A stretch of DNA of 35,466 nucleotides. Source: Chara braunii. Lineage: Eukaryota > Streptophyta > Charophyceae > Charales > Characeae. Shown piece by piece: positions 28,036 to 35,466 of this stretch. Location of the stretch: positions 566,958 through 602,423 of the forward strand of contig BFEA01000050.1 of the NCBI GenBank assembly GCA_003427395.1, given 5' to 3'. Position numbers and translations under genes: made by a program. The notes below the pieces were generated by a model, which was given only the letters and a program-made list of their open reading frames with translations, was not told the DNA's origin and searched no databases. How positions within the stretch are numbered: the first letter of the stretch is position 1; each line of letters opens with the position of its first letter.

Positions 28036-29960
28036 CACCCCCCCTGCAATGCTAGTGGTGCTGGTAAGAGCAGACACTGCTAGCATCCGGGGGGGCTCCA
28101 TCTATTGGTGGGGAGCGTCACCTGCTGGAAAACGGGTCCAGCGTCCCTTTACAGAATGGAAAAGCAGAAAAAAAGTGACTGTTAACTCTGCCAGCATAGA
28201 TTACTCTGGTATCCAGAGGATTGACTGCGCAGGTTGTCAGAGGAGGGGAGAGAAACCTCTTCACCCCGGTACTGGGCGCCAGATGTCTAAAACTACAGAA
28301 TTAGTTCCTCCCTTCCTCAAGCGCTATCTGCTGCTGCAGGTCCCTCCAATGCTTCCAAATTAACAACATTGTTCACTGTTCCGATAGCTCCGGATGTCTG
28401 TATTCTATATATGCGGGGTCCTCCCCAGGGGGCACCAGGGAGGACACCCATCCGGGGGCATCTCTGAGGAATGTAGCGGAAGTTTGATAAAAACAAGGGG
28501 GTTTTGGATGTTGGAGTCAGGATAGAATTTCAACCATTGACAGGGCATGGGGCGGGAAGGGGTCTGGAAAATCTGAGGGAGGACGTAATGGGAATGAGGG
28601 TTCTATGCTTCTCCAGTCTTTAAAAATGAGATGGTAGTCCCTTAGGTCTTCCAAATCGTGCGACCCTTCCTTTAATTCTCCATTCCACACTACCCTTGCA
28701 ACCATCCTTCTCTTTCCCCACCTAACCAGTCCCTGCAAAATACCGTAATCCGTCTCCTAACATCACCGATTTGTTTAAAGGAATCCAATTGTGCTTTCGT
28801 GTCCAGCCATCTACGTGTGAGTTCAAAGTGAACTAGCTACTGTATCTGTTCAGTGATCTCTGCCCCCTCTACCCGTACCTTTTTCATAGCCAGGGTGCAT
28901 CTCTGCCACCAAAGTGCCCATAGCACGGCCCTTCTTCCAATCGTATACATGTTTTTTATGAATGTCATGGCTGTTCCTGCCTGTGACCAATACCCAGCCA
29001 ATATGGCTTGCCATGACCAGGGCCAGGGAGTATCCGACACCAATTTCTGCCAGATACGGTCCCACCACCTCCATATAAATTGGGCAATCGGGCATTGCAT
29101 GAAGATATGCTCAATAGTCTCTGCCTTCGTGTGGAAGGGGAAGAGGCTTTGGCACCTCTGGCACCAAGGAAGCAAAAGACCTTTTTGTTTAAGGTTTGTG
29201 TGGCTAATTAACCAATCGTTGGTTGGCAGGCAGCGGTGGGCTATCTGCCACTGTAGTGATTTTCATGGGTTTAGATTTTTGTTTCTTAAACCATTTAATC
29301 GGTGTTAAGAGGGTGCGGTCCACATTAAGATGCCTAGCCCATCTATCGTTGATCATATCCCTCAGAGATCGTCGTGGTCTAAGCATTTTGTAGGCCGATT
29401 TAACTGTTAGCTGGTGCAAATTAATGTGTCTTGTCTTGGGGAAACTTCTCCTATAGGGAAGTAGCCAAGTTCATTCCACCGGATCCAGAGGCAGGTTCTG
29501 GATTGGTGTGTTGGGCTCGAATGCCCTTTTTTGTCCTTTCTCCTCGATCACCCTTATTCGGTGTATGGTTGTTTTGTCTGTCCATTTGAAAGGGACTCTA
29601 TTCCCTTTGAGGGTGTCTGTTTTGTCAGTTGTGTAACGTTCGAATAAGACTGCTTGGGGTGAAACCATATGAATCAAGCCAATCTCCCGCGGGGACCCAA
29701 TGTTGGTCACCCAACCCCTTCTCTCAGCGTAGGGCCCTGTCTGAGGATTCGGTACCATTCCAGTGGAATGGCTTCAGCCGCCATTCATTCCCTTCTTTCA
29801 CTCCTGTCTTTATTAAACCCTGCTTAACCCCTACTTCTTCCCGAGAGCCCATTCTGCATCCAGCTTCCTATGGCTTCTGCTTCATTGGTGAGGCTGCGGA
29901 GGTCCATCCAGGCCGGCACTTCATGTGGGGATGTATGGGCAATGGTCAGGTAGGGAGGTG
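28003..29960 (-). mobile_element. 5'-truncated LINE with hairpin-form tail (minus strand)
   Basis: On the minus strand the element runs from a truncated 5' end near 29960 through ORF2 C-terminal sequence, a 3' UTR (28148-28516), the tail block (28098-28147), a hairpin (28049-28086: ATGCTAGCAGTG opposite its partner, loop CTGCTCTTACCA) and poly(A) (T-run 28003-28031). The 3' UTR shares the word CAATCCTCTGGATACCAGAG with 33612-33640 and, less exactly, with 24980. It ties the hairpin-form tail to LINE coding sequence. Confidence 0.8.
28517..29930 (-). pseudogene. LINE ORF2 C-terminal part
   Basis: Reading down the minus strand: DLRSLTNEAEAIGSWM, AIPLEWYRILRQGPTLRE (compare the long LINE's LIPLE-stop-VRILRKGP), the frame 29471-29758 with HRIRVIEEKGQKRAFEPNTP, 29204-29419 with WFKKQKSKPMKI, 28837-29175 with CQRCQSLFPFHTKAETIEHIFMQCP (zf-RVT-like) and GRRAVLWALWWQRC, and 28517-28738 ending FPDPFPPHALSMV. 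Several stops and frame changes separate them. RT itself is missing through 5' truncation. Confidence 0.85.
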
Positions 29961-30062
29961 TGGGCTAACAGTGCCCAGGCGGAGGAGGAGGGGGGAAGGG
30001 GGGGTAGGGGCGGGTAGTTAAGGGTGTGTTCTTGCTCTTATCTGTGCAAAGTGGTCTACATA

Positions 30063-32110
30063 TTAGTCACCCTGAATCAATACGAAATTGGTTGGTTGAA
30101 TATGACACGAGAAGTGATCGTTTGGGAGGAATTCCCAGGTGTTCTCTGTCGTGAGCCATGGTTGCCATTGTAAGTCGTTTCGATGCTCAAGTCTACATAG
30201 TCTGTTGTTAGGATCCATCCATGTATTTGTAAAATTATCAATCAATTGATTCTTTTTGGACACTTCAATTTCTTCTTGTAGTCTGGATCTCAAACTTTTC
30301 TAGGCGTCCTGCGTGTTCGCGGTTATTGTATCCACTATTACTGCCTTGGCTTGCTGGGGTGCAAATGTGTTCTCGCCCCGCTCATGAGCACACCTCATTC
30401 TCCAAGCTGTCATGAGCGAGGCCAGGCGGATGTAGTATAACATATTAAGCATGAAGTGGGTCCAGTCTGTTCCTGAATGAAGGGTGCCCATGATAATAGT
30501 TTTCACCTCCCAGGGGAAATGTTGGTCTGTAAGATAGCGTCAGTCAGCGTCCCACGATTTCCAGATTGGCACAACCATAGGACAGTCTAAAAAAAGACAG
30601 TGCTCCAGTGTTGCCTGTTTCCTCGGGAAGGTGAGTTGCAGAATGTACAGAGAGGGGAAAGTTGTTGTTTTTGTTCGAGATCTGTTCTTTGAGTTACCCA
30701 GTCGGGAGTAGGCAAACATCTGTGTATGATCTGTCATTGTAATGTCCTGTGATTAGTTGGTTTAATATGTGTATAGGACGACCATTTAAAGTCTTTCATG
30801 TCTTCCCTGGTAAGGGATGAGTCCCTCTCCCATCTCCTTAGAATATCATTCATCACCGAGGTCCGGGTTGTGGTCCGCATCATTCTATATCTGTTTTTCA
30901 CTGTATACTGCCACGGATGCATGATGGATGATGTTCCCCTCTGCCACTTCCACTCCTTCGGGTCGAATGGGAGATGGGACAGGGGTATTGTGGGTTCGTA
31001 CACATATTTCACCTCATCTTTTTCTTCTATCACACAAATTCTGATCAAATCTTCCACCGAGGTCTGGCAGTCTCGGTTGTCCTTCCTGTGAATAGTCGAC
31101 CATCTTGCTCTTGGAAGGGCAGGACAGTAGGCTTGCAGTTGCATGGCTGATGAGGGTTGAGAACTCTCCACTCTAAAGATTGTCATCGATAGGTGTAGCG
31201 AGTCTGCCCTTACCACCCAGTCCCCTTTCTCTATAGTGGGACCTTGTCTGAGGGCTATAATCCATGCCAAAGGGATCGCTTCCTGGACCTCTGCGAGCAC
31301 TTGTTCTAGGTTCAGGGTGCGGCCAATTTTGGCTCTGATTGTTTGTTGTGAATGCCAGGCTGTAGAAGCATCATCCCATAGGTCCTGTACTGAATAGATC
31401 CCCTTCTTGATCCACCGGAGCCATTTCGATTTCCGGTTGAGGGAGAAGAGTGTTCCTGTTTGATCTTTGATTTGGGGGTGGCCGAACAGTGGTTGACGCA
31501 CGATGTCATGCCATCTCAGTTGGACCTGAGTTCGTTCCGGGCCATGATTCCTCCACAAGCGTATCATGGCAGTCCATAGGGGGTCTATTCGCAGATCCTA
31601 TTTGGCCCGGCCCTCTGGGGAGGGATCCGAATCTGCCCGGGGGCAGGCCGGGATCGTCCACGTCGGGTTAGTTAACCATTGGAATGGGTGCACCGAGTTA
31701 TCGACCGGGGATGGTGGAGCCAGGCAGGCTATCTGGATCTGTGCATACCATGTCCATGGTATATCGTTGCCCATCAACATTCTAATTATGAATTTGAAGG
31801 TGAGAGCCTTGATTTCCTGTCCCGGGTCAATAATCCCTAGGCCGCCTTTAGCTCTTGGTTGGGTAAGGACGTCCCATGCCACTCACTTGATGCAGCGACT
31901 GTCGTTATGGTCGTTTTTCCACAGGTATGCCGCGGCTGCCTGTCTGAGCCTGGCCAGCTGCTTTTCAGATAGTGGCCAAAAGGCCACTTTATACCATATC
32001 AATGCAAAGATGGTGTTGTTTATTGCTAGGGCCCGTCCAACCAGAGAGGTAGGTTTCGTGTCCCATCTGGCCAACCTTTGCATGGCCAGGTCCAGCAGTG
32101 ACTCCTAGTA
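30063..32110 (-). pseudogene. LINE ORF2 thumb and C-terminal part of a second subfamily
   Basis: On the minus strand it starts in the RT thumb (MQRLARWDTKPTSLVGRALA, LIWYKVAFWPL), continues with QPRAKGGLGIIDPGQEIKAL, then a 277-codon frame (30734-31567) containing GIYSVQDLWDDAST, AIPLAWIIALRQGPTIEKGD and RICVIEEKDE, then the C-terminal region (LEHCLFLDCPMVVPIWKSW, TAWRMRCAHERGENTF). It is recognisably the same family as the other copies, but the C-terminal half differs too much to be the same subfamily, and it lacks the DPFPP terminus. No tail or poly(A) was found at its 3' side near 30060. The 5' truncation point is near 32110. Confidence 0.85.
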
Positions 32111-32276
32111 GAAACTCAATACCCCCTAAGACAAACCTACACTTTTTTTTTTTTTTTTTTCATTGAAAGTGCTGCCTTTATTTATTTATTTATTATTTTA
32201 TTTATTTATTTATTCATTTATTTATTTATTTGTTTAACAAATGCTCCAATCTATTCGCGGGGAGCAGCATGTGCTG

Positions 32277-33475
32277 GGGCGAGGTCCCACTAGCAACGGG
32301 ATAGGATAGAAATGAGTTTGTGGGGCAGTTGAGTGTCCCAAATCCTGCCGTGCACTACTCGTGATCCCACCGTCAGTATTTTACATGTATTACCCGAAAA
32401 AGTAAGGAGATCTTTGTTCCCCTCCTCCTCTCCTTAACACTGGGCATGCCTGTGCAAAGACAGCTTCCCGCCAGAATCTTTTCAATCGGTTGGGGGTGTG
32501 GCCAACCCCAAACGAGGTTGGGGTCGGCCTTAGCCCACTGGATAGAAGATTTTCAGCATTTTACTTGCTGTTGTGCAATTATCTCATTGGGTGGAGCCCT
32601 CCTTCAATCACGGAGTATATGGAGGGTGTCAGGATCACTGCTGTCAGAAGTCCAGTCTATTCCAGAAAATGTGGCGGTTACTTTGTTCACTGTTTTTGCA
32701 ACCACCACCATCAGATCATTTGTGATCTGATGGCTGGGAAGCACAAGGCTGTGATTTCCGGTGGGAGGTCTCTGTTTCTTCTTTTTTTTTTGGCCTTTTT
32801 CCTGTTTTCTCAGCCCAGAAATTCGTAATGAACTTGTCTGGCCGCTGCCACTCAGTGTCACACCGGATTGGCCACACTCCTATCCGACTGCTAACCCACT
32901 AGCAACGGGATAGGATAGAAACGAGTTTGTGGGGCAGTTGAGTGACCCAAATCCTGCCGTGCACTACTGGTGATCCCACCTTCAGTATTTTACATGTATT
33001 ACCCGAAAAAATAAGGAGATCTTCGTTCCCCTCCTCCTCTCCTTAACACTGGGCATGCCCGTGCAAAGACAGCTTCCCGCCAGAATCTTTTCAATTGGTT
33101 GGGGCTGTGGCCAACCCCAAACGAGGTTGGGGTCGGCCTTAGCCCACTGGATAGAAGATTTTCAGCATTTTACTTGCTGTTGTGCAATTATCTCATTGGG
33201 TGGAGCCCTCCTTCAATCACGGAGTATATGGAGGGTGTCAGGATCACTGCGGTCAGAAGTCGAGTTTATTCCAGAAAATGTTTTTGCAACCACCACCATC
33301 AGATCATTTGTGATCTGATGGCTGGGAAGCACACTGCTGTGATTTCCGGTGGGAGGTCTCTGTTTCTTCTTTTTTTTTTGGCCTTTTTCCTGTTTTCTCA
33401 GCCCAGAAATTCGTAATGAACTTGTCACACTGGATCGGGCACACTCCTATCCGACTGCTAATGGGACCTCGCCCC
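32277..33475. mobile_element. Tandem dimer of a MITE-like element with GGGCGAGGTCCCA inverted ends
   Basis: The segment starts GGGGCGAGGTCCCA (32277) and ends with its exact complement TGGGACCTCGCCCC (33475). Matching continues inward over TAGCA...GGATAGGA for about 30 bp. It consists of two direct copies, 32277-32894 and 32895-33475, joined at CTAACCCACTAGC. The second lacks two 21-bp stretches present in the first, each removed between short repeats (TGT and TGTC). A CTG on both sides may be the target duplication, though CTGGG is also possible. No transposase frame was found. An internal palindrome CAGATCATTTGTGATCTG is kept in both copies. Confidence 0.7.
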
Positions 33476-33565
33476 TGGGAACTGGGCCCAGCGCGTTCCC
33501 ATACTTTTCTTTTTTAAGAAGCTCTTCCAAAATTCTTAAGGAACTGAAACTCTTGGGGCCTTCTC

Positions 33566-33590
33566 AAAAAAAAAAAAAAAAAAAAAAAAA
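33566..33590. repeat. 25-bp poly(A) run
   Basis: A pure A-run between the words TCTTGGGGCCTTCT and CTCTCGGGGCCCTG. The similar flanking words hint that the run lies inside a duplicated or retroposed junction, but no element on the plus strand could be traced back from it. Confidence 0.9.
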
Positions 33591-33660
33591 CTCTCGGGGC
33601 CCTGCCAGCATTGATTTCCCTAGGTATATCAGGGGATTGACTGCACAGGGCCCAATCTTA

Positions 33661-34250
33661 ATTGAATTTTCAATTTTCGGTCAAACAATTGACATTCAAA
33701 TTAACTGGGGTAACACTCTGCTGCAGGTTTGCTTTTTCGGGAAGCGAGGGCCTACTCACACTAGGGCCTTTATGGCAAAATATCTAAACTTTGATGGTTG
33801 GGCCAGTCGCACAGGGCAAGTGGTAAAAGCACCAATGGGGTATCAAATGTCAGCGGCCTGGCGGGCCGCGCGGAAGGCCATTTTGCCACCACCTCTGCAG
33901 ATGGTAGCAATTTTTTTTCTTCAGTTCGAGAGTTCGTGAAAGGAAGTTCGAAACGGACTTTGTTGGAAAGAAAAAAAAAGTTGAAGGACTTGGGCCTCGT
34001 GCTGTGTGACCATGCGAGGCACCATTTTGGCAATTGCCAGAAAGTCCGGCTGGCGTCTTTTGTGATTTGCTGCCGCTATGTGACCGGGCGGGGTGCCATT
34101 TCAGCAAAATCAGGATAGGAAAGCTCCCAGATTTTGCCGCGATGCCACTGCTGTGTGAGTACGCCCTAATCGAGTTAACTGTATTGAATACAGTTCACTG
34201 TATTGCATACAGTTAACTCTCTGCTTCAGGTTTCCTTTTTTGGGAAGTTT
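33661..34250. other. Unrecognised sequence with direct repeats and a 46-bp palindrome
   Basis: No gene was recognised. Two imperfect direct repeats of about 35 bp (33710-33744 and 34212-34247, CTCTGCTGCAGGTTT versus CTCTCTGCTTCAGGTTT, each followed by a T-run and GGGAAG) bracket 470 bp that contains GCCATTTTG-type words several times. The palindrome at 34173-34218 touches the second repeat. Confidence 0.4.
34173..34218. repeat. 46-bp near-perfect palindrome
   Basis: Outer arms AGTTAACTGTAT and ATACAGTTAACT are exact complements. The whole 46 bp pairs at about 20 of 23 positions. It also contains two smaller palindromes, ACTGTATTGAATACAGT and ACTGTATTGCATACAGT. It can form one cruciform or two adjacent hairpins. 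Confidence 0.85.
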
Positions 34251-34405
34251 ACAAGAGCCAAACAGAGTCCTTCGCGACATCCGTTAAAATTGGAACGATA
34301 CGGAGAAGATTAGCATGCCCCTCCGCAAGGATGACATGAATCAATCAAGAAATTGTCCAAATTGAAGGGAAAAAAAAAAAAAAAAAAAACAAGAGGCAAA
34401 CAGAG
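34251..34405 (+). mobile_element. Retroposition unit: target duplication, U6 copy, poly(A), target duplication
   Basis: ACAAGAGCCAAACAGAG (34251-34267) and ACAAGAGGCAAACAGAG (34389-34405) are 17-bp direct repeats differing at one base. They flank the U6 copy and its A-run exactly. This is the signature of target-primed reverse transcription by a LINE machinery. The single mismatch indicates a modest age. Confidence 0.9.
34267..34363 (+). ncRNA. U6: U6 snRNA retrocopy (pseudogene)
   Basis: The sequence follows the plant U6 spliceosomal RNA from its 5' stem (GTCCTTCGCGACATCCG) through AAAATTGGAACGATAC, the AGATTAGCATG catalytic AGC region, CGCAAGGATGACA and the 3' part ending TTGTCCAAATT. U6 is the catalytic RNA of the spliceosome. 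This copy is almost certainly dead. The invariant ACAGAGA box reads ACGGAGA, a G is missing after AGCATG, the 3' end lacks the T-run used as polymerase III terminator and terminal oligo-U, and an A-run follows instead after GAAGGG. No plant upstream sequence element or TATA box is visible in the 70 bp before it. Flanking 17-bp duplications show it arrived by retroposition. Confidence 0.92.
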
Positions 34406-34804
34406 GCCCATCCTAAAGCACTTGACCCTCTGCTGTATCTGGATGAATGACCAGAACCTGGCCCTTGCATTGCATCCATGAAATTTCCGAACCGGGCTAT
34501 TTTTTTCATCTCTCAGACCTAAGTGGCCTAGCATTGGCCTTCACCACTCCTAAATGCTCTTGCTTTTCAATGAAGAGCAGCAGCTGTAAGATATTAATTT
34601 GCTCATTGCCACCTTTTGAAGTTTTGAGTTTGTTTTCGGATTACTTCCATGTGTTCATAGGTTTGCCACAGATCTGCAACAAAGAGTCTCTTTAGTTTCT
34701 TCTTATGGCAAGTCTATTTTTGGTTCCACAGCAGGTTTGTGTTTTGCTACACTCCATAAAAGAACCAAACAGAAAACAAAAGAAGAACGGAAGCAATTTC
34801 CGAC
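34406..34804. other. Unrecognised sequence
   Basis: No gene, tail or inverted repeat was recognised. The stretch ends at a junction with the LINE fragment that starts near 34805 on its 3' side. Confidence 0.35.
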
Positions 34805-35140
34805 GCGAACCCCCGCCCTTTCTTTGAGGGAGCAGCCAAGTCCATTCCTCTGAGTCCAGGGCCAATTCCTGAACTGCCCATTGCGGTTGATAAGCCACTC
34901 TCTCCCAGCTCCCTTCCATGACTCTTATTCGATAAACTACAGTCTTTTCTATCCATTCAAAGGGGTTGTGCTTCCTTCTAGCATTCCTTTCCGTGTGCTC
35001 GCATAGAATTCCACCAGGACCATTCGGGGGGCTAGCATGTGAATCTGACCAATACGTGGCTGTCTATGTGACACCTGTGGCCTAGGCTGCAGGCAATTCG
35101 GCCGCAGCGGCTTAAAAAGTCGGCCGCAGCCGCGGCCGCC
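34805..35140 (-). pseudogene. Internal fragment of a LINE ORF2 C-terminal region
   Basis: In the minus-strand direction and across frames it reads IGQIHMLAPRMVLVEFYAS, then NPFEWIEKTVVYRIRVMEG, then LDSEEWTWLLPQRKG. The copy at 29471-29758 has IGLIHMVSPQAVLFERYTT, VPFKWTDKTTIHRIRVIEE and LDPVE-type sequence at the same places. Both ends are missing: there is no zf-RVT block and no tail. It is therefore an internally placed scrap, cut at 34805 by some event other than 5' truncation. Confidence 0.75.
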
Positions 35141-35466
35141 AGGCCTAGTTCGCGGCACGATATTTTGGATATTTTTTTGGGGTTCGAAAAATAAGTGGAA
35201 AAAGAAAAAAAGGGTTGTAGGGTTGTGAAAACCATACAACCCCATATATATATTTTTTGAGTTGGACTTCATTTCGGATTTATAAAAAATGAAAAACAAA
35301 AATGATTGAAAAATAGGTTAAACGACTAGTACCTTTGGCGTCCGGTTTCGACAAGTTTTGGCCAGTACCTGAACTTTCAGGAGGCCGAGCCCGACGTTGA
35401 TCAATCTGATCGGCGGCCGTCGTTTCGTTTCGGCCTCTTGAAAGGTCGGAGGCCGAGTATTTTCGA
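35141..35466. other. Unrecognised end of window with GC palindromic words
   Basis: Just before this stretch, NotI-like GCGGCCGC words occur at 35090-35145. Near the end, AACTTTCAGGAGGCCGAG (35369 on) is nearly complementary to CGGCCTCTTGAAAGGT (35430 on), giving a ~15-bp inverted repeat. The sequence may be the edge of another element that continues beyond the window. Confidence 0.35.

Larger units (their letters stand above)
32143..33660 (-). mobile_element. LINE 3' end (tail split by a nested insertion)
   Basis: On the minus strand: a 3' UTR-like stretch (33600-33660 shares GATTGACTGCACAGG-type sequence with 28220), an A-run (T/A around 33510-33590 in context), then the tail block in two parts. 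CTGGGAACTGGGCCCAGCG at 33475-33495 and CCAATCTATTCGCGGGGAGC at 32245-32264 join to one normal tail when the 1.2 kb between them is left out. It ends with a (TAAA)n run (plus TTTA, 32176-32233) and poly(A) (32143-32160). Confidence 0.7.

Noticed and set aside
33055-33416. Duplicated gene in 32.4-33.4 kb (similar open frames in both copies)
   Set aside because: The frames recur only because the DNA element is duplicated. They start at arbitrary Met codons, shift between copies because of the 21-bp deletions, and lack motifs.
34267-34363. Functional U6 gene
   Set aside because: Changed ACAGAGA box, no 3' T-run, A-run instead, no plant upstream element or TATA, and flanking target duplications.

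Overview
The window looks like intergenic DNA from a large, repeat-rich nuclear genome of the plant (green) lineage. The evidence is L1-type LINEs carrying a CCHC knuckle, an AP endonuclease, a reverse transcriptase and a C-terminal zf-RVT-like region, a Ty3/gypsy element with a chromodomain, and a U6 snRNA copy close to the plant consensus. A streptophyte alga such as a stonewort is a guess that the sequence alone cannot settle. I found no intact host protein gene. Nearly every recognisable coding stretch belongs to a decayed mobile element. One ambiguous base (N) sits at 27292.

Layout. 1-6515: mostly unrecognised sequence with two LINE/SINE-type 3' tails (21-90 and 1880-2066, minus strand), a 109-bp TA-flanked MITE-like element (2754-2862) and a decayed TTG/GTT trinucleotide block (about 5125-5665). 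6516-12581: a pair of direct repeats in LTR positions that bracket a minus-strand chromovirus pol pseudogene (about 7173-9640) and 2.4 kb of unrecognised sequence. 12600-13630: a 5'-truncated LINE 3' end on the plus strand. 13761-14040: a minisatellite. 14281-23262: one long, badly decayed plus-strand LINE with ORF1 and its knuckle, a 2.5-kb spacer, an endonuclease domain split by a 0.5-kb insertion, an RT domain, a scrambled duplication, the C-terminal region and a 3' tail with poly(A). 24262-28147: a crowd of LINE/SINE 3' ends in both orientations plus a long hairpin element. 28003-32110: two minus-strand LINE remnants of different subfamilies. 32143-33660: another minus-strand LINE tail, into which a tandem dimer of a MITE-like element has inserted. 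34251-34405: a U6 snRNA retrocopy with poly(A) and 17-bp target-site duplications. 34805-35140: a last LINE scrap.

The main theme is a LINE family and its short partners that share a conserved ~50-nt 3' tail. In several copies the tail is followed by a hairpin whose loop is conserved while its stem changes sequence but keeps pairing. This suggests an RNA structure recognised by the LINE reverse transcriptase, with short elements parasitising it. The U6 retrocopy shows that the retrotransposition machinery also acted on cellular RNA. These elements do not form a pathway or operon; their relationship is parasitic and nested.
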